From the NCBI GenBank assembly GCA_016792785.1, contig JAEUML010000226.1, forward strand, positions 1 through 64,000: 64,000 nucleotides of DNA, in the 5' to 3' direction. Both the position numbers and the translations under genes were made by a program. Position 1 is the first letter of the stretch. Every line of letters starts with the position of its first letter. This DNA comes from Alphaproteobacteria bacterium (GTDB taxonomy: Bacteria > Pseudomonadota > Alphaproteobacteria > Micropepsales > Micropepsaceae). The notes under the pieces are model-generated. The model did not search any database, was not told the origin of the DNA, and worked only from the letters and a program-made list of their open reading frames with translations. Of this stretch, positions 32,881 through 42,043 are shown in pieces.

Positions 32881-34305
32881 TCAGCGGCTGCCGTGACCGA
32901 ATAACACGACACGCACGGTCTGAACGAGAATGGCCGCATCGAGCAGCGAGTCGTTGTTTTTCACGTAGTAGAGATCGTAGGCGAGCTTGCGCTTGGCGTC
33001 TTCCATCGAGGCGCCGTACTGATAGTTGACTTGCGCCCAACCGGTGATGCCGGGACGCACCCGATGGCGCAGATCATAGAACGGGATTTCCTTGCGGATC
33101 TGTTCGACGAAATAGGGGCGCTCCGGGCGGGGCCCGATGAAGCTCATGTCGCCCTTCAGCACGTTAATGACCTGCGGGATCTCGTCAATCCGGGTCTTGC
33201 GGATGACGCGCCCTACCCGCGTCACGCGGTCGTCACCGTTGGACGCCCAGCGTGGAACGCCATCGTGCTCTGCGTCGACACGCATGCTCCGCAATTTCAG
33301 AATCTTGAAAACCTTGCCGTCGAGACCCACGCGCTCTTGCGTGAAAAAGACCGGGCCGCGGCTGTCCAACTTAATGAATGCGGCCGCGATCGCGAGCAAG
33401 GGTGCGGCGAGCACCAGGCCCAGCAGGCTGACCACCACATCGATCACGCGCTTGACCGAGCGGCGCGGCAGATTGAGACGGAACCCGTCGGCGAAAGCGA
33501 GCCAGCCCGCCCCGACGTGGTCGATATCGATCTGCCCGGCTTCGCGCTCCCAAAAGGAGAGGTAGTCCGTGACCTGAATTCCCTGGAGGCGACAGCGAAG
33601 CAACTCCTCCACGGGTAGGCCGCGGCGGTCGTCGGTTGCAACGATGATTTCCTCGGCGTGCAATGATTCAGCCAAGCGGGCGTAGGGCGCGGGCCGGGCA
33701 AAAGGCCTTGCCCGCGCGACGATATTGCCGAGCGAAACGGTGTTGCCGCCAACAACGTTGCGGCCCTGGGCCAGACGGCCCACACACCGCAAGTGGCTTG
33801 ACCCTTCGTTGCTGACGAAGTTCGACACTGTATCGGCCAGCGTGCCTTGGCCAAGGATGACCACGCGCCGCTTGAGCAGGTCGAGGTTCAGCGTCCAAAA
33901 CAAAAGAACGCGTATCGCGAAGATCGCCGCAAAGAACACGGCAATCGCAACGGTGAGAATGCCGATGTACCAACCGAAGGGAAGATCGGCCGCGGACTTC
34001 AAAATGCCGACAACCGCCACGGTCGGGAGAAGCACCATCTGGGACGCGAGAACAAAGCGTTGCGCAAACACCCGGAAGTCGACGAACGCATCGCGGTTAT
34101 AGAGACCCGTGGCCGCCACGATGAGAAGGAACGTGCCCGTGACGAGCAGCGCCTCGTAGACTTCGAGGTCCACGACGTCGTCGAAATAGCAGGCTTCGCA
34201 CTTGCCAATGAAACCAAGCGCCCAAAGCCCGCACAAGAACAGCGCGCCTTCAGCCAACGCGAGCACAATTGTCGGAAGTCCGACGTAGTGTCGGAGAATT
34301 CTCAT
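32881..34305 (-). CDS. Initiating sugar phosphotransferase, XrtA-associated EpsB type (TIGR03013-like)
   Basis: A 474-residue protein. About five membrane helices occupy the first 180 residues, then a Rossmann-like segment (RRVVILGQGTLADTVSNF), and finally the bacterial sugar transferase domain (KRVIDVVVSLLGLVLAAPLL, GPVFFTQERVGLDG, KTRIDEIPQVINVLKGDMSF, IGPRPERPYF). It primes undecaprenyl phosphate with a sugar-1-phosphate to start the EPS repeat. I start at ATG 34305, preceded by GGGGGAC; the frame extends to 34392. A KCEAC cysteine pair sits between the first two helices. It likely heads the operon down to 27218. Confidence 0.88.
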   Translation of the reverse strand: MRILRHYVGLPTIVLALAEGALFLCGLWALGFIGKCEACYFDDVVDLEVYEALLVTGTFLLIVAATGLYNRDAFVDFRVFAQRFVLASQMVLLPTVAVVGILKSAADLPFGWYIGILTVAIAVFFAAIFAIRVLLFWTLNLDLLKRRVVILGQGTLADTVSNFVSNEGSSHLRCVGRLAQGRNVVGGNTVSLGNIVARARPFARPAPYARLAESLHAEEIIVATDDRRGLPVEELLRCRLQGIQVTDYLSFWEREAGQIDIDHVGAGWLAFADGFRLNLPRRSVKRVIDVVVSLLGLVLAAPLLAIAAAFIKLDSRGPVFFTQERVGLDGKVFKILKLRSMRVDAEHDGVPRWASNGDDRVTRVGRVIRKTRIDEIPQVINVLKGDMSFIGPRPERPYFVEQIRKEIPFYDLRHRVRPGITGWAQVNYQYGASMEDAKRKLAYDLYYVKNNDSLLDAAILVQTVRVVLFGHGSR

Positions 34306-34633
34306 GCCGTCCCCCAAACAGCCCTGCGCGCACCCCATGCGCGAATTCAGGACCGCCCCATTCCCCAATAGGCACCTTAACTCAATCACCAAACTGTCAT
34401 GATTCCTAGGCCCCTTCTTTCATTCGAAGCCGCTCTGCCCGGACGACCCTTGATCATGTTGAACGCGATAGCCCCGACGAGGCCCGCCGCCACGCCCACT
34501 TGCAACTACCTGATTCGGCGTGATTATTTGGGGCTCGAAGGCATGCCATCCCGCCGCGTGCCGCTTTTGTCCGCCTGCGGACAAGTGCTAACTCAGGTAA
34601 GACGAAGTTCGTGTCTGTGATCTTGCCGTCACA
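34306..34633. other. Divergent intergenic region of the EPS locus
   Basis: This gap lies between the priming transferase gene (left, minus) and a glycosyltransferase gene (right, plus) and should carry promoters for both. I see no strong paired -35/-10 hexamers. The main structure is an 8-bp perfect inverted repeat at 34567-34584. A GGCATGCC palindrome lies at about 34539. No small coding gene is convincing here. Confidence 0.6.
34567..34584. promoter_or_regulatory. Palindrome TTGTCCGC-ct-GCGGACAA
   Basis: A perfect 8-bp inverted repeat with a 2-bp centre, 50 nt before the TTG start of the plus-strand glycosyltransferase gene. The symmetry and place suit an operator for a dimeric regulator of the divergent EPS genes; a leader hairpin is the alternative. 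Confidence 0.45.
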
Positions 34634-35887
34634 TTGAGGGATAGAGCCCGCTTGGCCGCGCTTCGCGTTCTGACGTTCACCACGCTTTTCCCCAATTCGC
34701 AAAGGCCCAATCACGGCGTCTTCGTCGAAAACCGGCTGCGTCAGACCGCATCCCGGCACGGGTTGCAGGCCACCGTTCTGGCACCGGTTCCGTTCTTCCC
34801 CTTTCGGTCGGCGACATTCGGGGCGTATGCGGCGTTCGCCCGCGTCCCCCGGCGCGAGGAGCGGCACGGGTTCACTGTCCATCACCCGCGGTATCTCGTC
34901 ATACCGAAGGTCGGCATGACCGCCGCCGCATGGCTGCTCTACAGGGGCGCTCTTGCGGCGTGCAAGCGTCTGGGACTTGACCGAACGACGATCGATGTCA
35001 TCGACGCACACTACTTCTATCCCGACGGGGTGGCCGCCGCTTGGCTCGCACGCGCATTGAATCTACCGTTCGTGGTGACCGCGCGCGGCACAGATCTCAA
35101 CGTCCTGCCGCAGTACCAGGGCGTGCGCCGGCAAATACTCTGGGCCGCCTCACAGGCAAGCGCGGTGATCACCGTGTCGGAGGCGCTGCGCCAGCAGTAT
35201 CTGACACTGGGCGCAGAGGGACGAAAGGCTGCTGTCCTGCGAAACGGCGTCGATCTCACCGCCTTCAAACCTGTCGAACGCGAGGCGGCGCGCAAACTCT
35301 ACGGCGTCACGGGGTTCACCATCGTGTCCGTCGGCAACCTGGTACCGCTTAAGGGGCATGCGCTGACGATCGAGGCGATGGCCTCTCTACCCGACTGCCA
35401 GCTTCTGATTGCGGGCGGCGGACCACTGCGCGCGTCGCTTCAAGAAACTGCCCGAGCGATGGGTGTTAGCGAGCGGGTGCGATTGTTGGGCGAGGTGCCG
35501 CACGCCGAGTTACCTCGGCTCTTCTCTGCAGCGGATGTGTCCGTTTTGATGTCGGAGCGAGAGGGGTGGGCGAATGTGCTGCTCGAGTCCATGGCATGCG
35601 GTACGCCGGTGCTGGCTACCCGCGTGGGTGGGAATGCGGAGGCCATCACGGCCGTTGCGGCCGGAGGCTTGCTGAAAGATCGTTCCGTTGCGGCGCTTGT
35701 CGCTGCGGTGCGTGACTTTCGCGCTCGCGGAGGCGACCGCGCGGCGACGCGGCGCCATGCCGAAGCATTTGGGTGGTCGGCGGTGGCGGCCGGCAATCAT
35801 GCCCTCTTGGCGGCTGCGGCGGACGGCACATGTTCCGAGCGGCCGGCACAAGAAATCGTCGACCGCGCAATGCACACCATCGACTGA
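34634..35887 (+). CDS. Glycosyltransferase family 4
   Basis: A 417-residue GT-B protein. The opening RVLTFTTLFPNSQRPNHGVF is common among EPS-cluster glycosyltransferases. VIDAHYFYPDGVAAAWLA, VTARGTDLNVLPQY, SVGNLVPLKGH, LIAGGGPLRASL and EREGWANVLLESMACGTPVLAT complete the fold. I list the TTG at 34634 as start, but a second TTG at 34652 is close to the point where family similarity begins, so the first residues are uncertain. It adds a sugar to the growing polysaccharide; donor and linkage are unknown. Confidence 0.83.
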   Translation: MRDRARLAALRVLTFTTLFPNSQRPNHGVFVENRLRQTASRHGLQATVLAPVPFFPFRSATFGAYAAFARVPRREERHGFTVHHPRYLVIPKVGMTAAAWLLYRGALAACKRLGLDRTTIDVIDAHYFYPDGVAAAWLARALNLPFVVTARGTDLNVLPQYQGVRRQILWAASQASAVITVSEALRQQYLTLGAEGRKAAVLRNGVDLTAFKPVEREAARKLYGVTGFTIVSVGNLVPLKGHALTIEAMASLPDCQLLIAGGGPLRASLQETARAMGVSERVRLLGEVPHAELPRLFSAADVSVLMSEREGWANVLLESMACGTPVLATRVGGNAEAITAVAAGGLLKDRSVAALVAAVRDFRARGGDRAATRRHAEAFGWSAVAAGNHALLAAAADGTCSERPAQEIVDRAMHTID

Positions 35888-36071
35888 CGCAACCCACCTT
35901 CAACTACGTGTGGTTGACCAGGGCGCGCCTGCACATCCCACGCGCGGTTTTCCCGCAGGAATTGCGGCCTCAGAATGCCATGGTCGCTGTCGACGCAATT
36001 CTCGATTTGGTAGACATGCTTGCGTGATGATTCGCCCCCTGCATCACATACAGCTCACGAGTTCCGCCCCG

Positions 36072-36230
36072 ATGAAACTGCTGTTGCGACCTGAATTGCC
36101 GTTGACCGATGAAGCGTTCGGGCAGCCTCAGGAAGAACTGCTGCCGCTCAAGTGGAGCATCGCCGTGTGGCTGGTTCTGGCGGCGCTTTCGTGGGGCGCC
36201 GTCTATTTCGTGCTGTCGCTCATCCTATAG
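36072..36230 (+). CDS. Small single-helix membrane protein
   Basis: A 52-residue protein from ATG 36072 (an in-frame ATG at 36027 would add 15). The N-terminal half is hydrophilic with LPLTDEAFGQPQEELLPLKW, and the C-terminal half is one membrane helix (IAVWLVLAALSWGAVYF). It ends 1 nt from the convergent amidotransferase gene. I know no family. The clean helix and amphipathic leader make it more likely real than chance. Confidence 0.5.
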   Translation: MKLLLRPELPLTDEAFGQPQEELLPLKWSIAVWLVLAALSWGAVYFVLSLIL

Positions 36231-36231
36231 C

Positions 36232-38187
36232 CTATAGCGCGAGCGCGCCGACGGGTGCCTTGGGCGCCTCAATCTTAGACATTACGGATGGCGCCCGAGC
36301 GCCGGCACGCACGTTCAAGAATGCGTCGAAGACAAAGAGCAGCCATAGCGGTTGCCAATGATCGCGAACGCCCTGCAGATGCTGGTCGACCCAACGGTCC
36401 ACTACTTTCATATTGAAAAGGCCGCAATCCTGCAGCCGCGAGCTTGAACTCAGACCCAACGTCATGTCGCGCAGCGGCCCGCGCAGCCACGCCGAGATCG
36501 GAACGGAGAAGCCGCGCTTCGGCTGATACAGCAAGTCGTGCGGCAGGTGCGCTTCCATGCCCTTCTTCAGGATCGCCTTGCCTTCGCCGCCATCGACTTT
36601 GACGTTTGTATCGAGCGCGAACGCCCAGGCGACGAAATCGTGATCGAGGAAGGGCGGGCGCGTCTCCAACGAGTTCGCCATCGCTGCGCGATCGACCTTT
36701 ACCAAAATGTCGCCGGGTAGGTACGTCATCAGGTCGGCATACTGAGCGCGCTGAAGCGGCGTGAACTCCCGCGCCTCGCGGAACCGATCGCGAATGACGT
36801 CGGCGGGATCGTAGCCGTTCAGCTTTTGCAACAGGTCGCCGCTTAGCAGCGAATCGCGCTCTTCCGGCGAGACCATCGCGACCATGCGTGCAAAGGCGCT
36901 GTCTTCGTCACCCGAAAGCTCGAGAAGTGTCGTCTTCGCGCGTAGCGGCCGCGGCGCCCAATCCAGCTTCGGATAAGCGCGCGCGAGTGGCGCCATGATC
37001 CTCTTGCGCAAGAACTCCGGCAGGTAGCGCCGTGTCGCGTTCTCAGCCAGGTGGAAGCGGTAGCGGCGGTAGCCTGCAAGAGTCTCGTCGCCCCCATCAC
37101 CAGTGAGGCAGACTTTCAAAGTACGCGCCGCCTCCCGGCAGACTGCGAAGGTGGGGATCGCTGAGTCGTCGCCGAAGGGCTCGTCGTAGATGGTGGGCAA
37201 CCGCGGCAGAAGCTGCGTGAGGTTGCGCGGATCGACATCTCGAACCTCATGCCGGGTCCGGTAACGCTCTGCGACCGTCCGCGCGAACGCGGCCTCGTCG
37301 CGGTTCTCTAGACCAACGCTAATCGAGTAGGTGGCGATGGGTGCCGAAGCGATTTGGGCCATCATGGCCACGACGCTCGATGAATCGACGCCGCCGGACA
37401 AGAATGATCCGACCTCGACGTCAGCAACCATCTGGTAGCGGACCGCCGACTTCAGCCTCTCGGCGAGTTCCTCACCCGTGGCGGTTCGCGTTTCCGTACC
37501 CGCGGCTTCGAGCACGTTCCAATATGGGGCGACGGCCGGCGTGCGGCCACGCATAAGCGTCATCGTGTGTGCCGGCGGCAGCTTGCGGATGGCGCGATAG
37601 ATCGTTTTGGGATCGGGCACGTAGCCATAGGTGAAGAAGTCGGCGACCGCTTCGGTGTCGATCGTCAGATCGACGCCCGGCAGTGTGAGAAGCGCCTTGA
37701 TCTCGGAGGCGAAGGCGAACGTGCCGTCGGCAAGCGTTGTGTAGTGGATGGGCTTTTCGCCCATACGGTCGCGCGCGAGGAACAACGTCTTTTGCCGCTT
37801 GTCCCAAAGCGCAAAAGCGAATTGCCCGCGGAGCCGGTTCACGATCGCCGGCCCCCAGGCGCGCCATCCCTCGATAATCGCCTCGATATCGGAGGCCGTC
37901 GCAAAGCTGTGTCCCTTCGACGCGAGTTCGGCGCGCAACTCTTTGTAGTTGAAGATCTCACCATTGAAGGTGATCGTCACCGTGCCGTCGATCGAATGCA
38001 TCGGCTGAATACCGGCGGCGAGGTCGATGATCGCCAGGCGGCGATGGCCAAAGGTCACGCCCGGCGCCGCGAAAAAGCCATCGCCATCTGGACCGCGATG
38101 AGCGATCGAAGCGGTCGCGCGACGGATCAAGTCCGGGTCGAAATCCCGCTCACCCCGCGTGTCGAATAGGCCCGCGATGCCGCACAC
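36232..38187 (-). CDS. Asparagine-synthase-type amidotransferase, exosortase-A-associated (TIGR03108-like)
   Basis: A 651-residue protein. I start at GTG 38187 because the next codon is the catalytic cysteine of the glutaminase domain (CGIAGLFDT), which must be the second residue to become N-terminal. RGPDGDG, NGEIFNYKEL and SGGVDSSSVV (the ATP-PPi synthetase loop) follow. The longer frame to 38220 would bury that cysteine. The family is linked to XrtA loci and may amidate a sugar acid or other carboxylate of the polymer. It is divergent from a glycosyltransferase gene. Confidence 0.9.
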   Translation of the reverse strand: MCGIAGLFDTRGERDFDPDLIRRATASIAHRGPDGDGFFAAPGVTFGHRRLAIIDLAAGIQPMHSIDGTVTITFNGEIFNYKELRAELASKGHSFATASDIEAIIEGWRAWGPAIVNRLRGQFAFALWDKRQKTLFLARDRMGEKPIHYTTLADGTFAFASEIKALLTLPGVDLTIDTEAVADFFTYGYVPDPKTIYRAIRKLPPAHTMTLMRGRTPAVAPYWNVLEAAGTETRTATGEELAERLKSAVRYQMVADVEVGSFLSGGVDSSSVVAMMAQIASAPIATYSISVGLENRDEAAFARTVAERYRTRHEVRDVDPRNLTQLLPRLPTIYDEPFGDDSAIPTFAVCREAARTLKVCLTGDGGDETLAGYRRYRFHLAENATRRYLPEFLRKRIMAPLARAYPKLDWAPRPLRAKTTLLELSGDEDSAFARMVAMVSPEERDSLLSGDLLQKLNGYDPADVIRDRFREAREFTPLQRAQYADLMTYLPGDILVKVDRAAMANSLETRPPFLDHDFVAWAFALDTNVKVDGGEGKAILKKGMEAHLPHDLLYQPKRGFSVPISAWLRGPLRDMTLGLSSSSRLQDCGLFNMKVVDRWVDQHLQGVRDHWQPLWLLFVFDAFLNVRAGARAPSVMSKIEAPKAPVGALAL

Positions 38188-38279
38188 GGGGAAGCCCTCA
38201 AGGTTGCCGGACGGGACCATACGAAAAGTCGGCGCGGGTCTTCAATAGATTTGAAAATCCACTATGTTGCGCGGCTCTC

Positions 38280-39473
38280 ATGGCCCGCATCCTGTTTCTC
38301 GTTCATAGGTATCCGCACCCGCCGAACAAGGGCGACAAGATCCGCGCGTTCCATATCGTCGAGCACTTGCTGAAGAGCCACGACGTCGCGATCGGATTTA
38401 CCGTAACCCCTGGCGACAGCGAACCAGACATGGCCTGGGCGCGGTCGTTCTCCGGCGCCTATTGCGGGCGTGTCTCGACGCACAGCCGCATGATGCAGGC
38501 CGGGCTTGCGGCCTTCACCGGCGAGTCGATGAGCGTCGCCGCCTTCCGGCACACGGGTCTCAAGCGATGGGTCGCGCGCGAGATCGCGGAGAGCAAGCCC
38601 GACTTGCTCTTTCTTTATTCATCGGCGATGGCGCAATACGTGCCCGAAGGCGTCCCCTTCGTGTTGGACTTCGTCGACGTCGACTCCGAGAAGTGGCGCC
38701 AGTACGGCGACACGCAGCCGGTTGCCAAACGGTGGTTCTACCGCATGGAGGCGCGCCGGCTTCTCGCGTTCGACCGCACTCAAGCGGCGCGCGCACGCGC
38801 CGCATTGTTCGTGTCCGACGACGAAAAGCGCATCTTCGATCGGCTCTCTCCCGAGACGGCGGCGAAGCACGTGGCGATCGCCAACGGTGTCGACATGGCG
38901 TTTTTCGATCCGCGCAAAGTGCAGGCACGCGCGAATGACGCGCCGACCATCGTCTTTGTCGGTATGATGGACTATTGGCCCAACATCGACGCCGTTTCTT
39001 GGTTTGCGAATGCCATCTTGCCGCTCGTCCGTCTGAGCCATGCGCGAGTACGGTTTCAAATTGTGGGCGCACGCCCGACCGCCGCTGTTCGTGCGCTCGG
39101 CGCGGCGCCGGGGGTGGAGGTCACCGGCGCAGTCGACGATGTTCGCCCCTATGTTGCTGCGGCAGACGTTGTGGTTGCACCGTTGCGCATTGCGCGTGGA
39201 ATCCAGAACAAGGTGCTCGAAGGAATGGCGATGGCGCGGCCTGTCGTGACCACGTCGGGCGCGCTCGAAGGCATCAATGCCGTTGACGGCCGCGACCTGC
39301 TGACGGGGAACACAGAAGCGGAGCTCGCTGCTGCGGTCGTGCGCGTGCTCGACGGTCGCGCGCCGCAAGACCTCGGCGCGGCTGCACGCGCCTTCGTTCT
39401 AGGGCATCATGAATGGAGCGCAAACTTGGGCAAACTGGATGAAGTTGTGGCGCACGCGCTTGCTGCAGATTGA
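38280..39473 (+). CDS. Glycosyltransferase, XrtA-associated (TIGR03087-like)
   Basis: A 397-residue GT-B enzyme. The beginning MARILFLVHRYPHPPNKGDK is the signature of the XrtA-associated TIGR03087 family. DFVDVDSEKWRQYGD, FVGMMDYWPNIDAVSWF, and RIARGIQNKVLEGMAMARPVV also fit. It probably transfers a sugar in the EPS repeat. It is convergent with the FemAB-like gene that follows, with a gap of 10 nt. No good Shine-Dalgarno precedes the ATG at 38280. Confidence 0.88.
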   Translation: MARILFLVHRYPHPPNKGDKIRAFHIVEHLLKSHDVAIGFTVTPGDSEPDMAWARSFSGAYCGRVSTHSRMMQAGLAAFTGESMSVAAFRHTGLKRWVAREIAESKPDLLFLYSSAMAQYVPEGVPFVLDFVDVDSEKWRQYGDTQPVAKRWFYRMEARRLLAFDRTQAARARAALFVSDDEKRIFDRLSPETAAKHVAIANGVDMAFFDPRKVQARANDAPTIVFVGMMDYWPNIDAVSWFANAILPLVRLSHARVRFQIVGARPTAAVRALGAAPGVEVTGAVDDVRPYVAAADVVVAPLRIARGIQNKVLEGMAMARPVVTTSGALEGINAVDGRDLLTGNTEAELAAAVVRVLDGRAPQDLGAAARAFVLGHHEWSANLGKLDEVVAHALAAD

Positions 39474-39483
39474 TCGGTTTGCC

Positions 39484-40509
39484 TCATCCAAGGCTCGGGC
39501 TGATGAACGACGACACCGCGTTCGCGACGGGGATCGGCAAGCGGCGCCAAATGCCGATCAACTGCGCGTAACGTGGGTTTGTGGGATTCACATTCGGCAG
39601 CGTTTCGCCCTTGAGCAGCAGGTATTGGTGGGCGATCGGGCGCGGTTCGAAGCCCCAGTTCTTCTTGAATGAATAGGGTCCGGTGCCGACCTTGCTACGC
39701 CCGAAGTCGAAGACCCTACAGCCCCGCGCCACCGCATGGCGCATCAGCTTCCAGTACATGTAGTCATTGGTGCCCGCGACGCGCGCGGCCGGATCGCTCC
39801 CGGTGTAGTACGGATACACACGATCACGGAAGTAATACGACAGCACGCTCGATAGTGGCCGGTCGTCCAGCCACACGGTGAGGATATCGGCGTCATCGGG
39901 GAATGCCCGCAAGATTTCTCGGAAGAAGCGCTTTGGAAAGACCGGCGTGCCGTGATCACGAACTGTGCGCGCGAATAGCGCAAAGAAGGTGTCGAGGTCC
40001 CGATCGACCGTCACTCGGAACTGACCATCGATTGCCTTGCGCACAACGGCGCGCTGCTTGCGAGGAACCTGCAAGAGATTCTTAGCTTCGTCTGCATCCA
40101 TCTCGCGCTCGAAGCCGGCGTATAGGTCGCTTCTGGCGACCCAACCTTCCGCCGGTGCAGCGTCACGCAGTTCGACGTGGTCGACACCGCAAGCACGCCC
40201 GATCTTTGCTGCCTCGTCCAGTAGGACTTGACGAGCTTCTTCGTCGACAGCGAGCGGCCCGCCACCCACGCAGAACGCGTTTGAAATCAGCGCGTGTCCG
40301 AACAAGCGGCTCTTGATTTCGACCAGCGGCACGACGCCGGCGACCTCGCCGTTCCGAATTGCCGCCACAAAATGGGTCTTGTGCCGGTAAGCCTCCCTCA
40401 TGACGTCGGCCCAAGCGGCCAAATGGAAGAACGTACCGGTAGGCTGCGCGGCGACGAAGGCGTCCCAGAGCGCGCGGGTGTCAGGGGTAAGCGGGGAAGT
40501 TGCGATCAT
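39484..40509 (-). CDS. FemAB-like protein, XrtA/PEP-CTERM-associated (TIGR03019-like)
   Basis: A 341-residue protein. LWDAFVAAQPTGTFFHLAAW, the VPLVEIKSRLFGHALISNAF segment, LLQVPRKQRAVVRKAIDGQ, and FDFGRSKVGTGPYSFKKNWG are the family signature. Fem proteins transfer aminoacyl groups to peptidoglycan precursors; the XrtA-linked subfamily is unassigned and may modify the EPS or a lipid carrier. It is divergent from a secreted phosphatase gene with a 100-nt gap. Confidence 0.85.
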   Translation of the reverse strand: MIATSPLTPDTRALWDAFVAAQPTGTFFHLAAWADVMREAYRHKTHFVAAIRNGEVAGVVPLVEIKSRLFGHALISNAFCVGGGPLAVDEEARQVLLDEAAKIGRACGVDHVELRDAAPAEGWVARSDLYAGFEREMDADEAKNLLQVPRKQRAVVRKAIDGQFRVTVDRDLDTFFALFARTVRDHGTPVFPKRFFREILRAFPDDADILTVWLDDRPLSSVLSYYFRDRVYPYYTGSDPAARVAGTNDYMYWKLMRHAVARGCRVFDFGRSKVGTGPYSFKKNWGFEPRPIAHQYLLLKGETLPNVNPTNPRYAQLIGIWRRLPIPVANAVSSFISPSLG

Positions 40510-40609
40510 TCCGCCGCTCGATACGATCCCCTTGGAGGCCGCGCAAGGGGCTTGGCAGGCGTGGACGCAGCGGCCAATTCGCCTTAGGAATAGCCCTCAT
40601 TTTAGGGGA

Positions 40610-41566
40610 ATGAGGATGCGCGGCGTAATCTCGCGACGTCAACTGCTGACCGGAGCTGCGGCTCTGCCGCTGGTATTTGCTGCGAGCCGTGCGGTCACGG
40701 GGACGGTACCGCTCGCGTTTTTGCTCATCGGCGATTGGGGCCGTGAGGGCGAGGATCGGCAACGCGATGTCGCCGAGCAAATGGGCCGCATAGCCGCGCA
40801 ACGCCAATGCAAGTTTGTCGTCACGCTCGGCGACAATTTCTATGAGCGTGGGGTGGAAAACACGCAAGACCCCCACTGGCAGGATTCCTTCGAGCAGATC
40901 TACACGGCTGAGAGCCTTCAAGTCCCTTGGTACGCGATTCTTGGTAACCATGACTACTACGGCAATCCCGACGCACAGATCGAGTATTCGAAGTTGAGTT
41001 CGCGCTGGCGTATGCCGGCCCGGTACTATCAGCAATCGATGATGTCGACCGACGGCGCCACGATCGACATGTTCTTTCTGGACACGGTCGAAATCGAGGA
41101 GAACTACGTCATCCATCATGAGAGCGACGACGACGACGAGAACCGCCGCGAGCGCGCAGAGTCACACAACGCTATCGAGCAACTCGTGTGGTTGGAGGGC
41201 AAGCTTGCCGCTTCTCGCGCCGCGTGGAAGCTCGTGTTCGGGCATCATCCCATCATGTCGGGCGGGGAGCATGGACCAACCGAAGAACTCGTGATGGCCA
41301 TCAAGCCCTTGCTGGAGCGCTATCGCGTTGCTGCCTATTTCAACGGCCACGATCACGACCTGCAGCATATCGTTGGGAACGGGATACACTACATCGGTTG
41401 CGGCGCGGGCTCGCAGACGAGGACAGTCTCTACCAGCGAAGGGGCGCGCTTCTTTTCGGACCGCGAAGGATTCGCCGTGTGCACAATTGATGCGCGCCGC
41501 ATGCTCATCGATTTCATCGACTACAAGGGTGAGCGGCTCTATGCGGCGTCCATCGATCGGGCTTGA
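40610..41566 (+). CDS. Purple acid phosphatase-like secreted metallophosphoesterase (Tat signal)
   Basis: A 318-residue protein. A twin-arginine signal is visible at residues 8-15 (SRRQLLTG) before a hydrophobic stretch. The two-metal site motifs run in order: GDWG (41), GDNFYE (74), GNHDYY (112), FGHHPIM and NGHDHDLQ. This is the tartrate-resistant purple acid phosphatase pattern. The Tat signal fits export of a folded, metal-loaded enzyme. AGGGGA lies just before ATG 40610. It is adjacent to the small membrane gene on the other strand with no gap. Role in EPS processing is only a guess. Confidence 0.85.
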   Translation: MRMRGVISRRQLLTGAAALPLVFAASRAVTGTVPLAFLLIGDWGREGEDRQRDVAEQMGRIAAQRQCKFVVTLGDNFYERGVENTQDPHWQDSFEQIYTAESLQVPWYAILGNHDYYGNPDAQIEYSKLSSRWRMPARYYQQSMMSTDGATIDMFFLDTVEIEENYVIHHESDDDDENRRERAESHNAIEQLVWLEGKLAASRAAWKLVFGHHPIMSGGEHGPTEELVMAIKPLLERYRVAAYFNGHDHDLQHIVGNGIHYIGCGAGSQTRTVSTSEGARFFSDREGFAVCTIDARRMLIDFIDYKGERLYAASIDRA

Positions 41567-41773
41567 TCAGTCGGACTCGCCCTTGTCGCGCGTGACATGC
41601 CAAATGCGGCGCAATGATCCGGGAACTTCGCCGACGCGCCACGCATGTTGCTTATGCGTGGTCGGCGCCTCTCTCTGACTGCTCGTTCTGATCAGCAGCC
41701 AAAATAAGCAAACCACCACGATCAAAAGATATGGCAACGCATTCAGGTTCTCACCCAGGAACCAATTCGACAT
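41567..41773 (-). CDS. Small single-helix membrane protein
   Basis: A 68-residue protein: a short lead, one membrane helix (LPYLLIVVVCLFWLLI), then a basic tail ending RDKGESD. I start at ATG 41773 after a GGGGGGAG stretch. It lies downstream of the export operon, after a tandem hairpin, and converges on the phosphatase gene. No family known. The membrane helix followed by a charged tail resembles the small proteins at 27010 and, in general form, 36072. Confidence 0.5.
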   Translation of the reverse strand: MSNWFLGENLNALPYLLIVVVCLFWLLIRTSSQREAPTTHKQHAWRVGEVPGSLRRIWHVTRDKGESD

Positions 41774-42000
41774 CGCAAACTCCCCCCGAGCAATCGGCAC
41801 GCGTGGTGTGGCGTCGCTCGGCCTATCCCCAGCACCAGAGTACGCGTTGTTTCGCCTTCCACGAGATTGCCGAAGGCGATTGACACTTATCGCGGTTGCA
41901 TAGGTGCGAGAGTGCAACGCCTGCTGTAACGCATTGATCTATATGAGATTAGCCGCACAACATTCGCTTCGTTTGGGAGCGGCGCGCTCGTTATGGCTGC

Positions 42001-42043
42001 GCCGTGTTGCAACACGGCACCAGCTCAAGCTGAGAGCTTGAGC
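42001..42043 (-). terminator. Tandem hairpin at the end of the export operon
   Basis: The deacetylase stop codon lies inside a perfect 8-bp stem (GCTCAAGC/GCTTGAGC, loop 5 nt). A perfect 18-bp palindrome follows on the minus strand (42001-42018, GCCGTGTTG/CAACACGGC). Both are strong for so short a space. With no T-run they may slow or protect the transcript end, or the second may be an operator. Confidence 0.6.

Noticed and set aside
35888-36027. A short plus-strand coding extension after the glycosyltransferase gene
   Set aside because: The peptide has no recognisable family, no Shine-Dalgarno, and overlaps the preceding gene in another frame.
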